Source of the DNA: Myoxocephalus aenaeus
Taxonomy: Eukaryota > Chordata > Actinopteri > Perciformes > Cottidae
DNA length: 64,000 nucleotides
NCBI GenBank assembly: GCA_038501785.1
Contig: JBAMJR010000084.1
Span: 1,240,001-1,304,000, forward strand
Reading direction: 5' to 3'
Below the pieces are notes generated by a model. That model saw nothing but the letters and a program-made list of their open reading frames with translations. It had not been told where the DNA came from and made no database searches. The position numbers and the translations under genes were made by a program. Below, one piece after another: positions 25,886-56,251 of this stretch; position 1 is the first letter of the stretch; each line of letters begins with the position of its first letter.

Positions 25886-27257
25886 CTAGATCACCTGTCC
25901 TGGTTTACGATTGCATAAATTATATACAAATTGATTAGAACAGCCTGAAAATATCCTTTATTGTAATTTATACTGTCATGGTCAAAACAAATGCTGTGAA
26001 CCAAAGGAATCTTCACATCTATGTACCCAAACTGTAACAGTAAAGGGCATGCTTCTTAATAAGATGCATTCAAAGTAAAGGTCAGATAAAACCCAAAATG
26101 CTCTAGGCAAGCAGGCACATGGTTTCATGGGGTGGCAGTTTAGCCATTTGGGATTATTTCTCTCTCCGCCTTTAGCTGCTTCTCTACAAGATGCTCTTCA
26201 ATGATCCAGGATGTGAAATGCATAGTTCAGTGTGACAGACATGTACCTTTACATGTGGACTTGGACTGACTGGCAGCCACAGCGGCCAGGTCTGCTGGTA
26301 GACCTACGTATACGCCACCATAGTTCCTGAGAGGAGAGGAGAGGAGAGGTATGTGGCAATTAGAAGACCAGACACTGATTGGATTATGTTGTCAAGGTTC
26401 TCAATTGAATACAGCTACTCCTTTGAGCAATGCATTCGCTTTCTAACCGTTCGTGCAAAATACCACGTCTGTTTAAAACATCAAATGTGGCTTTTGTGTG
26501 ATGTTGTAATGCATTTAAAAAGACAATTAGGTGTGCTTGAAATTGTTGCATCTTTTCATCAAACATTTTGACCTTCAGCGATTAGAAATAAGTGTTAAAT
26601 TGAAAACAGCCATCATTTATCTTATTATGTATACGAGTACTTGTCAAAATGACCTCTATTAAAAAATGACCCTATTACTATTCAGGTTCCTGTGTACTAC
26701 AAAAGAAACTGTGTGCAATTACCCAGCACAAGTGTATTGATATGATTTGATTAAAATACACCCACCAGCACCAAAACCACAAAAATGTAAGTCAGTCGAC
26801 AAAAAGTTTAATAAAATAAAAATAATGACCTTCTTTTCTCATCGTCTACCAAGGGTTCTTCTGTCCTGATTGAGAGAAGCACAGGTCAGGTCAGCTCTTA
26901 TGGGAGCGCTGAGGACATACAAACTCAACAGCAAACACGCATACAGTGCACACTGATGAGAAGCAGTAAGAACTGGACAGTGGAAGTGCATTTGCTCAGT
27001 TGCAGAGCATTCGAGAGATGCTGCACGAGCCCTTCAGGGAATTCTGCTCATTCCCATGTGGGAGTTGGGAACAACTGATGATTAGCTGAATTGCAAATTT
27101 TTGTTTCAGGTCTGGAACCAGGCAACTAAACAATCAGTGTTCAATGGCTTCTGTTTTTATGTTGTTTTTGTTTTTGTTTTTTCAGGGCCTGATGAAGCTA
27201 TTCCACCCACACCACAAAAAAATATTTTGGGGTGTACCATTCTCTTAATCTTTCGTT

Positions 27258-27261
<4 letters not shown>

Positions 27262-27321
<60 letters not shown>
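27262..27321. repeat. (GT)n microsatellite
   Basis: About 30 uninterrupted TG units. It lies 110 bases from a (CA)n run of opposite sense at 27433-27555, so the pair can base-pair as an inverted repeat. Confidence 0.97.
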
Positions 27322-27322
<1 letters not shown>

Positions 27323-27429
27323 TATTTTGTTGTGTTGTCCTCGGAAGCTGTGATTAACTTCAGTGAGTCAGTGATGTACTGTCAGCTCTCATGAGTCCTA
27401 TGCTGACTGTTCAGATGTTTATCAAGGAG

Positions 27430-27557
<128 letters not shown>

Positions 27558-30500
27558 TTCCAAGAAATGCTTTGGAAATGCTGCCCCGCAAAGCTTTTAT
27601 AGACGCTAACTGTAAATGGCAAAAGACAACCTGTCCTCCACAGAAATATTTGTGTGTGAGTGGTTAGACAAGAACCAGTGGAGCCCAGGTTTCAAGGTGT
27701 AAATTATGATCTGAATGTCCAAAGGCCACAGACGCTGAGCTTGATAAATACTTTAAAAAGTTAGAAAATGACTGATACTTACACATCTTTGGAGACATCT
27801 GCTGGCCCTGAAAACAGGTTAAAAGACCAGATTTAATTCATCTTTGTTGTGAAAAGCATTAAAGGAGGTGAGTTACCTCACTAATAAAGGCCAACAGCCA
27901 TGGGATGTATACCACTGACACTTAAATATACACATAGACAGCTATATGTAATACATCACAATTCATAACACAACTCATCTAACAGCTCCCTCCTCCCTGT
28001 AGCAGAACATCTCACAGAATGAATATGTTTAACGGCGAACACTTCAGATGACAATAGTAACATTTCTTTAATGGCTCAGAGTGATAAAAATAAAGGTGTG
28101 GACCCTCAGCTGGCTGCTTTGGAGAGCTCTCCATGAGACCACATGGTCCTAATCATGGCAGTAGAGACAAAGGACATGTGAGGCTTTGCAGGGTGGAGAT
28201 CTCCAGTAGACCGCCACTATTTGTTAAGGCTAAATCAACCAAAAATGATTGTATTTTGTGTTTTTTTCATGTACCTGGCATACGTACTATAATCAAAATG
28301 ACTCAATGTCTATTCAGGCGTTGATTTCTACAAGATGTGCAAGCCTAATTATGTTAAATTATGTTTATATAGGCTACTACAAATTCTAAATAAACCTAAA
28401 TGAACATATCCGGTTGCAAAATGTTCACTGACAACACAGGGTTAATGGGTTTTTTCGGCACTCACAGCCCTTGGATAAGGTTAGGGTCTTGGTTTTAATA
28501 TTTAAAAAGTCAACGGTGACTTGAAGCTCAAGACATGATTTGCTTTATGCGAACATTTCGCAAACCCCGACCTAAAGTGTAAAAGTTCAGTACTTTATAT
28601 CTCCCAATAATTCAACCTGACAAACGCTCCACAACGTCTGTGCAGTAAAATAACATAGTTCTGGAAAAACATCAGTGAATATACTTACACCCTGTAGCGC
28701 CATGGATGCGAGATTTAAATCAGGGTGTGTACTTTTTTTCTTTTCCTTATAATATTTCAGAGGGAAATATTTAAAAAATGTCCATACAACATTTCCATTG
28801 TTTCTGTGGCAATTTGTTATTTTCCATATCAAGATACATTAATTAAGACTATGACATTCAAAGCATGGCAGTTTTACCTTAATCCTACCAACTCTGATCC
28901 CCACAAACCCCAAACGGACATGTTTTGTCATATCTCACAGGTGCTTTACTCTATTATTGCAATGTTTCATGACTTTGTCAATCAATTTCTTCGTAAATAC
29001 TTGTTTGTTTTTTTCATGCTTTTTATAGAATAGATAGATACAATATTTGCTATGGCTCATATTAATGTATCATACACTACGGGCACTCTGTTTAACATTA
29101 CTTTCATTACATAATACTGTCTTAAAAATAAATAACATTTTGCTTTCATGGTTGTTTTGTTGCAGTAGTGTATTCTTGGGTCTCCAGGGACCTCAATCTG
29201 TGGTCAAATATGTTGGTGGATAAGTGTTGAACTACCCCTCAGTCTATTTAAAGGAGTACCTCGCAAAGTTTCAACCACAAAAGGTTTGCCTATTTTACCT
29301 GAGGAAGATCATTTGTGTTCCAAATGTGTCATGTTTATGTCATAAAACAATAATTGTAATTGAAATAACAGTTTAAAGATATTTTTTTCTTTTTGTGCAG
29401 ATCATTACACAACATAATGCCTACATGTAATGCCTACACAACATTACACCTGAGACGCTGCTCTGAGTATTGCTAGCAGTGGGCACAAAGCCATGGCTGA
29501 GGAGCTCGTTGCCTGATTGGCTAAATGACTTATTTTTATTAATTTACTATTTAATGTTTACTTTAATAGGAAATAGTTCATGCGGACAAATATGATATAA
29601 AGCATACAGTGTAAAATGCCTCCCCAGACACACATTGTGTTAATCCCAATGTCATTTAACTTTTTCATGGTCAAACAACAGCTCATTCTTTGCTGAACCA
29701 CAGGCACTTGAGACCACAATGCATTCAGTTGGATGAAAACCGAACATCCTGCTTGAATGTGCAGTAACACATCATTGATTACCACGGGGGAACAAAAGCC
29801 TCAATTCTGCCTCTCAAATGGGTTTTCATGCCATTCACCATTGTATTAGTGTAGACCATGTACCTTCTAAAAGAACCCTACATGAACGATGTAAGAGCAG
29901 AAAACTGGAGAATCTACGTTATACAAAAAGACGGCGAATTTTATCCTTGTAAAATTGAGTCTGCTGACATGACACAGGGGCCTATTCAGTAGCCTGACAA
30001 AAGCTCATTCATAGCCAAGGGTACACATCTGGGTGCATAAGACTAGAGATGAGCCATGCAACATAGAGTGCATTGAGGCAGTAATTTGAGTTTGATTATC
30101 TTGAAATTAAAAAGATTGTCTTGTATGACTTGAATATCGCATGGAAGCTAAGAACTATTTTCATTTTACTTTAACTCTACTATTGAGCATTTAGAAGAAT
30201 ACACATTTAATACATTGTTAATATTGCACTGTAATGTACATATTAGGACAAATGGTTATTAGGACGAATGGTTTATCATTATCATTATCATTAATTATCT
30301 GTTTATGCATTAGCCATGCCCGAAAGAGGAGTTATAGTGATTGACAAATACATTGTTAAACACGTATATCTGCTAACAGCTACATTATAGCACGTTACAA
30401 GCAGTGTTAACTGTTTATATGCTGCTTATAAATACTAACTACAAATGTGTAGTGACACGGTTAAGCAGTATACAAACATTTAATACGTGGGATATACTAC

Positions 30501-31764
30501 CTTATAATGTAGTTGTACATGGATATAAGGATATTTTTAAGTGTTGCATAATGTGCAGTATTTGTCAATAATTATCATTTTTACTTCTACTCTAAATACA
30601 TACAGTGTTTAATAATACATTTTTCTATTATGTCATGCACAGAAGTTATAGTTGTTGAAAAAGACATGAGTAGACATTTATGCTTTATAGTGTGTTGTAA
30701 GTAATTAATAAATGATTATGTACTTGTTATAGATGATAAGACGGTGAGGTAATTACATTGTAACCAAATAAACACAAATGTGTAGTGTGTGTAGTTAAAA
30801 TGGTATACAACAGGAGCGGGAGGGTTCTTCCATCGTGATTCTACAGAGCATAATAGTGTGGGGAGACTGTCCTTTGACTCTGGCCTGGTGTCACCTGGCG
30901 TGGACAGATAAGTGCCACCATTATTCCCCATTTGTCAAAGTGGCGGGATGTCACGCGTCTTTGACATTGTGCTGAACGTTGACCTCTAAGACGGAACAGG
31001 AAAAAATGGACCTGCTGCCCCCAAATGGACGCAGCTGCTGGTTTTCATAGACAAACAAGCCACACTCACAACAAACTCGGACACCGAGATGCTGCTCACA
31101 GATAAAGTGAACTCATTGTCGATCGAATCCTAAGCACCGGGTTATGTTTCCCAGGAGCTGCCTGTGGCTCTGTTAACATGCCTGGCGAGCACTGATTAGG
31201 TACCTGCAAGCACAAACACATTTGCACAAGCACACACCATACTGCTTTAATGGCTAACGGTGGTGAGGTAATCCTGCAGACACTTCAATCGAATTATGTG
31301 CTCAATTTGACTTTGACTGTTTGACTTTGTTTAGTATAATTCAAAACAGGTATTGAATCAGGATGAATCCACTGAGAGAGAGAGAGAGAGAGAGGTGTGT
31401 GATATGAGGACGAGCCACAATGAAGCAGGATGTCTGTTCTTCTCAGATGTGTCCTCCTGGCTTTGTGAATGAAACATACCCATTGATCAAAGGTGGGTGT
31501 ATGTCACTATAGTTGGCTGTTTTACACAAATACATTGAAACCAGCGCAGACACTCCAAGAGAAAGAAAAACATTAAAAAAACTGAACCATGAAGGACTCA
31601 CTTTTCTGTCAATGTAGACGTTAAACTAGTGCGATATACTACTCTGGTTTCTTATACTAGAATACTGGTGACCCTTCATGATCAACCCGTCACCCTTAGC
31701 TTTAGGAGACCACTGCACATACAACACTGTAGGTAAACATTTTAAATTGTTGAGGCACAAACAT

Positions 31765-31807
31765 ACATGATGATATACAATTTCCTCCTGGGGATGAATA
31801 AAGTATA

Positions 31808-31842
<35 letters not shown>

Positions 31843-31843
31843 A
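31765..31843 (+). repeat. LINE-type tail running into (TATC)n
   Basis: The string caatttcctcctggggatga, ataaagtatatatc followed by about nine TATC units is the common form of a LINE 3' terminus with terminal tandem repeats. The rest of the LINE is absent. Confidence 0.6.
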
Positions 31844-31900
31844 CGGCTGAGAAATAATAATAATCTGTGAAATAAAACAAGACACTGAGAGCCACACACA

Positions 31901-31904
<4 letters not shown>

Positions 31905-31981
<77 letters not shown>

Positions 31982-32109
31982 GGCACATCTCACAACATAC
32001 ACTAAATGCAAGGGTAACCCCAACACACTTAATTTACATTCAAAACACCCTCTCCCCTTGTTGCAGATCCAGTGACAACTCTCTCCCTAATAATCTCCCC
32101 CATTATCAC

Positions 32110-32138
<29 letters not shown>
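31905..32138. repeat. Two (CA)n microsatellites
   Basis: A long run at 31905-31979 and a shorter one at 32110-32138, separated by 130 bases of unique sequence. Confidence 0.96.
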
Positions 32139-32141
<3 letters not shown>

Positions 32142-32253
32142 CCTTAGAAACACTCACCTTCTCCTGAGGTGTTGGTGGCTGAGGAATTGCCACAACCCAT
32201 TTTGCATCAAAGCAGCCACTGTCCAAGCAGAACGGAGACGCTTAAGAAGATGA

Positions 32254-32293
32254 TGGAGGAGGAGGAGGAGGAGGAGGAGGAGGAGGAGGAGGA
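32254..32293. repeat. (GGA)n trinucleotide repeat
   Basis: About 13 GGA units, purine-only on this strand, ending ggaaataagg. It would read as poly-Glu, but there is no gene support. Confidence 0.96.
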
Positions 32294-32467
32294 AATAAGG
32301 GAAGAAGGGAGACTCAAAACACGTTGGGAGAAGTGGGGGAAGAAATATCTTTCACTGTAATACAGGGATCCGTTTCCCCTGCTCCACGCTGTGCAGTCTT
32401 GCTCCTATCCTCTCAGCAAAGCAGTGGAGAGCTGAGAGTGAAGTGAAAGCGTGTAGAGAGGGGCTTT

Positions 32468-32470
<3 letters not shown>

Positions 32471-32560
<90 letters not shown>

Positions 32561-32570
32561 TAGGAGAGAG

Positions 32571-32631
<61 letters not shown>
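32471..32631. repeat. Compound (AC)n-(GA)n microsatellite
   Basis: AC run at 32471-32559, then about 14 bases of spacer, then a GA run at 32574-32631. Confidence 0.97.
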
Positions 32632-35600
32632 AGATGCTTTGCCCTCACATTATTTGGTCTTTTCCTCCACCCTGAAATGGTTGCCCGGGAAACCGGGGGA
32701 AAGTGGGCGGAGGATGGGATGAGAATCAACCAATAGGGAGCTTTCTTTGTTCATATGAAGGTGTGTGTGTGGGGAGGGGATAAAATACATGTAGGTGTCA
32801 TCAACGTATCAGCCTGTGTGTGACATCCTGTAAAATCCTCAAATTGTCTTTGTGCGCCGAACAGAGGACCTTCATTCAGGTTTGAGCTCTTGACATTTGC
32901 CCGAGAGTGAAGTTAAGATAATCCTTGAACAGACCACGAGGGCCACGCTTAGGTCAGCTTGCAGACTCAAATAAATCTCAATTAAATCTTTTCCCCCTTC
33001 TTTAGTCACGCCATTGTATGCCAAGACTAGAGCAGTCATATGAGTGGAGCTGAGACGACGGGAGCAATTGCATTAGCAGCTTCCGCCGGAGTAAATAAGT
33101 TTAACATTCACTCAGTGGTGTTATCTTATGATGTAAAGATGTCTGTGTCGTTGAAAGTCCAGATTCTGAGAACTTTTCAGGGACACGTGCTCTGACAAAA
33201 GCCTCCAAACAAACATCTGAACCACTCCCCTGCGCTCTTTTTGTTTTTTGTGCTAGACACAGACTAGGTAATTATGGCTTCCAGGGAAAGCTCTCACAAG
33301 ACGCTGTTTACTCGTAAATTAAATCCTCTATATTGGATGGGTTGATATGAAATTTGAAACACATAAGTCCCCCCTAAGGATGAATTTCAATAACTTTGTT
33401 GATCCCTTAATGTTTCTTCTAGAGCTATCAGGTCAAATTGTTTATTTGACATAACTTTGTTTTCCGACTAAAAGCCTGCAAAACTATGACATCGCCACCA
33501 TCACCAGCTGTACGAGCTTTGCTAAATTAAGATGCTAACCATTATACCTGATGAGCATAGACATGACCACATTATCTGAGAGTACATTAGCATTGTAAAA
33601 TAATAGCACACTCGCTTTGAACGTCTGTACATTTTGGCCACAAAAGAGATTATAGGTGCAATAATTAACTTGTAATGTCATGTACTTATATAACTTACTG
33701 TCCCAGTTATAAGCTTTTGCATTGTAACACTTCTTCTCTACTATGTGTGTGTTTCCTTGTTCAGCTGACTCACTAGCTTTGCAAAATCCCAGTTAGTTCC
33801 ACTGATGCTAAGCATCTCTTTTTACAGGACAGACTTAGCCCAGCCAGCAAACAAAGTCAGGACTGAATTGCCTTATCTAATTTAGAGCCACAACTTACCC
33901 AATTAAACCACACAAGTCCACTGGGGAGGAGAGAATGTGCTCCAGCTCAGGCGGCCTGATGAGCACACACTGCTTGTCATGGCCTGCCTGCATTATCAAG
34001 ACAACACAACACAACACGACATGGCCATCTTATCAAATCAATTAGACTATTGTTGAGCCCTAAAATGTCATGGATAAAATGTAAAAATATCTGAGACAAT
34101 TTCACCGTTACAAACTAGTGTTTTGTCTGCTTTCGAGGATTCCTTTCAGTGGCATTATCCTGAGATAACTGCGTTAACCTCCCTGACATCAAGATATTAC
34201 TTCCATTGCATTATCCAAGCCGACACCGGGCAAAGGCCGGGTTTAGTCGCCAATTTATCACAGGTAGCGCACATATAGAGACAGACAACCATTCACGCTC
34301 ACATTCACACCTACGGGCAATTTTAGAGTCTCCAATTAACCCGAGCTGCAAGTCTTTGGCCTGAGAACCCGGAGGGAACCCACGCCGCCACGGGGAGAAC
34401 GTGCAAACTCCACACAGAAGGGGATTGAACTCCCGGGATCGGGGATCGAACACAGGCCCCTCTTGCTGTGAGGCGACAGAGCCACTGCACCACCATGCAG
34501 CCCTCAAGGTATTACTGCTGTTCTCAAAATAGATCAGATTGCCTTGGAAACAGGTGAAGTTACCTTTTACAGTTGTTTTAAAACTCCATATTAGATTGAA
34601 GGTTGCGTAAGGTTGGAGATTTTATTTTATTTTGTGCTTCTTCTCAGTTTTAATTCCGAATACACATATTAACTGCATTATATTTTATATTTGGGCTATT
34701 ATTTTATTTGTCAAATTGCCTAAACTAAAAAATTTAGCTATTTTTCAAGGAAAATAAAGACCACCATTTTCATCCATTTATGAAAATAACTAATTTCCAG
34801 TACTTTACAGTATGTAAACAGACTCTTTACTTATTGATATTGTTCAATATCTAGATGAAGTCAAAATCTGTGAGGTAAAATGCTGTGCTGTGACGGTCAC
34901 CGAGTCCAAATAAAACGAGTCAGTATAGTACATGCTCTGTTTATGGTTGGCCAATTGAGACAAAACAAGCCGAGAGCTGGATGGAGATCAGGACGCAAAT
35001 AGATATGTTTTATTAGGCACATGATATTATACTATGAATCCATTTATTTTGCCGAAGATAATTCCCAGATTATTGTCTTTAGAGCCGAGGGGCCCAGAGG
35101 TTTAGAGATGATTCTATGCCTCACAATTTATTTGTTTTTGGACTGAAACTGCTCTGGGAAACTTAAAAGAGAATCAACTGATCATTATCAAATAATAAAA
35201 TGTCATTTTGCAAATATTGTAGATTTTATGAGTTCCATTTGCAGACACTCACTTAATTTAACTTATTTTGAGAATACCCACTTTATGCCACTTTATGTAT
35301 GTACTCCACATTTCAGAGGGAGTAATCAGTTATATGTAACCAAGTAAGGTGATTTAATTACAAAATGAATGCAACTATTATCATTTAAAGCTACTGACAA
35401 AAGAACAAATACTTTTGAATTAGGGGTTTCATCCAAATATATTCATTTTGGTAAAAAGCTTACATATAATAACACGTTAATTTCTTTGTGTTGAGTCAGT
35501 CAGTGTTGAGAACTGTTATAACGTTTACACAGCCTGCTTTAAGTTGATGTTTTTAGTTTTTATCAGAATTATTGCCTAATAACAAATATAATCTTAAGTA

Positions 35601-36129
35601 GAAGCAATCAAAAAGTAATCAAATGTATTGTGTTACATTACTTTCATTAAAGTAGTTAAATCAATTAATTAGTATAAAAACTATTATATTATACATAGTA
35701 CCTCCATTATAAGTAAAAGTACATTTTAACAGCTGAAAGTAGAACTTTTACTGTTTACATTATTTCAGAAGAATTCCTGTCAGTCTTTGCATATAGATTT
35801 TAGTAAAGGATCTGAACACTGCTTTTGGCCAGCCAAGAATGTAATATGTTTTGACCTTGAAATAGTATTGTATTGTTCTGGTTTGATGTTGTGCAATCAG
35901 TCAATGTTTTTTTCAAGGAACGAATATCGTTTTCTTTTAATTAAAATGTGCAATTCTTCATATGTCCACATGGGGGCACTGTTGATACTGAAATGGTAAA
36001 CACGTTAGATGTAGCCTACATCTACTATAACAGTCAACTACAAATTGAAACTTCGAAAATAAAATCCATCACATCTTCAGAAAATAATCAAATTAAATAT
36101 TCACCATATAAATATCTAGTTTTGAGGTA
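32632..36129. other. Upstream flank of appl2, no gene seen
   Basis: Only the SINE at 34202-34503 is identifiable. The last 1.5 kb before the promoter is strongly AT-rich, which makes the CpG-bearing promoter stand out. Short open frames have no support. Confidence 0.55.
34202..34503 (-). mobile_element. tRNA-derived SINE with target-site duplication
   Basis: The 302-bp element reads 5' to 3' on the minus strand. It begins GGGCTGCATGGTGG, has an A-box-like TGGTGCAGTGG and a B box GTTCGATCC, then a body common in teleost genomes (cytosine-rich, with the Gly-Arg-like run near 34380). It ends in a GGATAATGCAATGGA tail. It is flanked by 13-bp direct repeats at 34189-34201 and 34504-34516 (tcaagatattact versus tcaaggtattact, one mismatch). 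Box spacing plus duplication supports insertion by LINE-type reverse transcription. No protein is encoded. Confidence 0.85.
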
Positions 36130-36304
36130 AAGTAATGGTGTTTTTAACTGGCAACTCTGCTCTCATCAGCTGCGAAATGAGATCAGACTGGGCCCGCCTC
36201 CAACTCCCACGTGGTCCTCTCACCCCGCGCAAAGGCCTCTGGGAAACAGAGTCCACGCTCCAAACAATTCAAGCTCCCATTCCTTCTCTTCCACCGCTAA
36301 CAAG
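36130..36304 (+). promoter_or_regulatory. appl2: appl2 proximal promoter / 5' UTR region
   Basis: The 175 bases before the start codon are TATA-less and richer in CpG than the AT-rich DNA upstream. They contain a palindromic CACGTG E-box (36208-36213), a GC-rich Sp1-like CCGCCTCC just before it, and a pyrimidine-rich run (ccattccttctcttcc) close to the ATG. The transcription start cannot be placed from sequence alone, and an untranslated upstream exon is possible. Confidence 0.45.
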
Positions 36305-53442
<17,138 letters not shown>

Positions 53443-55165
53443 CCCCAGCTAGGACCCACAAACAACAGAGACCCGGACCCCGGTCCACCTCTGGCCCAGG
53501 AGAGAAGGCTTCCTCTGGCTGAAGGGGACATTATGACCCTAACTCTGCTACTGTAACACCCATATTAGAGTGTAGTTCACTTCCACTTCTCCTGTGTTAC
53601 TAAATTTGATTTTTTTTGCTGAAATGAAAGCAGAAAAAAAAGCACATCTAATGGGTGCTATGTGCTTTTCTATGATCCAACTGTTGCATGGGTCTTTGGA
53701 TTTGGAGTTGTTTGTAGCCAACTGTAGGTGGTACTCAAAAGGGAAACTATATATAGGTACCGATTGGGATTCATTGTCTTCTAATATCCCCAGCTGTCTA
53801 ACAGAAGGTGGTGAATCCTTTTTAATTTTTAGGTTTACATAGTTTGGAGAGTTTATTCTTTTACTTTGTTTTACGTTAACTTGTACGTAACTCTATTATG
53901 CAACTACTTTGTTGTTTATTTTCTTGTTTGTTTGTGTACAAAAAAAGTTATTGCAACTCCCAAGTTTAATATCTGTTTAAGAGTAATAATTGAGACATTT
54001 TAAAGGATCTTAGACCTCCAACACAATGAAGGACTCGAAACAGGTTAAAGTCACGTGGGTTCATCGGCCGAGCAGCGACGGCTGCTTATTATTGTTACTG
54101 TGTGAGCATGTGTCCTGAAGCAGTGGACGCCATCGGCCTTAGACTAAACGTCTTGGTTCTTGCTGCACTCTTCCCACTATCAGGTTACACAGACGAGGCA
54201 TCTTGACTCTCTTGAGCATTCCCACTAAACTTAATTGATGTCATATTTTGTTCTTCACCAATAACTGCAAAACAAGTCAGATGATCTGTAGCGAGGTCCT
54301 CCTTGAGCAGCCCAAGTATTCTTGAGTGTTGTGCTACGTTTCCTGAAAGCCTATGTAAATATGAACTGTTCCGAGTGTCTATATGATGTTTAATCCGAGT
54401 TGGCAACATTAAGAGCTTTCAGAGTCAATATGCTATGCTAAGCTGATGCATGATTAAATAATGGCGTTCTCTCTCAGTCCCTTTGTAGAAGATTAAATCC
54501 TCGACACTGAGCGCTGACATGTCAAAGTAAAACACTTTTTTTTTCTTTTCTTTTTTCTTTTTTTAAATCACTGAAATGTTACAGTATTGCATGTAGGCAA
54601 ACAGTGGGGTATTATATACTAATTGGAAAATCGACTGGCTCGTTGCACAGAACCTAAACGGGGAAGCAACCGATCCGTGAAATTCTGCCTTTCCTTGCGA
54701 TCTCAGTGCAGTTTTATTCTATTTCAGACCATTTGAGTTGTACCACTAATCTCATGGACAGTGGAGGCCCGTGGTGCACTGTGTGTGTAAATGTGACACG
54801 TTTTTTGTACTGTGTAATACGGACGGGGTCAAAACCACTGACTTGGCGTTGATCGTGAAAGTTGCGTTATGTTGACCAGTGCGTTAGCTTGTCTGCTTGC
54901 TTTTTCTAATCTACATCAGAGCTCTTGGTAGAATCAAAACAAGGATGGCTATTAGATTGAGGACCGCCTGCTCGACTGTTGAAGTAATTAGTTGTGATTA
55001 TGTTGGATTGCTTGCGACACTGCTCATGGTCATGAAAAGGTTGACCGTGGGGAATGCACTGATTTGCTTTCTGGTATAAAGTTAGAGGAAGATTGATTCC
55101 GTTTGGCAATCTTCTCGTCCGAACTCTAATTACCTGAAAGCAATAAAGTGGATTTCTCTCTGTCA
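53443..55165 (+). other. appl2: appl2 3' UTR (predicted)
   Basis: About 1.7 kb between the TAG and the first canonical AATAAA on this strand (55142). No long reading frame with recognisable similarity is present. Two earlier ATTAAA variants near 54450 and 54490 could give a shorter form. A poly-T-rich run lies at 54531-54563. The end is inferred from the poly(A) signal only. Confidence 0.55.
55142..55147 (+). terminator. appl2: candidate appl2 poly(A) signal AATAAA
   Basis: This is the first canonical AATAAA after the appl2 stop. It is followed within 30 bases by GT- and T-rich sequence (gtggatttctctctgtc, then a T run). Further AATAAA copies at 55271 and 55694 could serve as distal sites. 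Confidence 0.5.
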
Positions 55166-55783
55166 AGCTTTTTTCTTCAAGCCACAACAGTTAACCATTT
55201 TTATTTTTGCCTGAATGTAAATGCGCATCGGCAGGTCTTCTGATGCTATAAAGAACAATGTTGTCCATCCAATAAATAGCCTTGTACCGTCCTTCCTTTT
55301 AATGCTGGTTGAAATGCCTCAATCACACCATTTAATAAAACTACAGCGACGCAAACCAACAAGTTCAGTGCATCAGTCAAGAAAAGTTGAAGATTTCTTT
55401 TGCTTTGGCTCAGTTGGTGAGAAGAGTCCAATCCTCTTATTGTGGCCGGCTGCAGCTCATTACACTTATTGCAGCTGTGCTGCCAATGCGTGATATATTT
55501 TTGCTTTGCAAGTTAATGCACAGTCAGGAAAAATCTGGGTACTCATGGTGTAGGAAATACATGTCATTACTATATAGCAAGGACTGCATTTTCTCCCTTT
55601 GTCAATTCAGCCATTTACAAAAACTACTACCCATAAGGCTTTACACTTAATTTGTCCTGGTTTTCTAAAAATCTAAGGTGACATGCAATCTTGAATAAAT
55701 ACATTTGTTTTGTTTTTTCCTTACTCGTGTAAATGTGTTTTCTCTACATTACAAAAGAAGAAACAAAGCTAGAGAATAGAGCA

Positions 55784-55789
55784 TTTATT
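55784..55789 (-). terminator. tubgcp6: candidate tubgcp6 poly(A) signal AATAAA
   Basis: It reads AATAAA on the minus strand, about 460 bases past the tubgcp6 stop. I see no other canonical signal between it and the stop. It lies about 640 bases from the appl2 signal on the other strand, so the two transcripts probably end close to each other or overlap slightly if appl2 uses its distal sites. Confidence 0.5.
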
Positions 55790-56251
55790 TGACAAAGCAT
55801 TTCACTTTGGTATTTACATATAATTGCCACTTAATGTATATGTACTTAATCTACATAGCTGCAGGCACACGTGGGCGTGAGACAGTCGGCATTAGCGTCA
55901 TCTCAATTACAGACTTTGGCAGCATACAGTTTAGAAGTAAAGCCATTCATCAAGCACACAGACATGTAGTTCAAATCCAGCACATTGATTGCCTCAACAT
56001 GTTTAAATGTTAAATGCATGCCCTAAAATAAAAGCACAGGTGGGTTTTAAGATATATTTTGTACACCAAAATGAAGGCCAGATGAACTGAATGTATTATA
56101 CACACGTACATATGATTATCCGTCTTATAAACACATTGTGGATTAAAAAAAAAAATGTAAACACTCATGTACACAACGGTGCATTGGATCAGTAGCTAAC
56201 ATGTATGCTGGTATCATGTCCAGTGACAACATACACACACCAGTACACAGC

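Noticed and set aside
34440..34500. Possible tRNA gene (A and B boxes)
   Set aside because: The boxes belong to the head of a SINE with a target duplication. The sequence does not continue as a tRNA with a proper acceptor stem.
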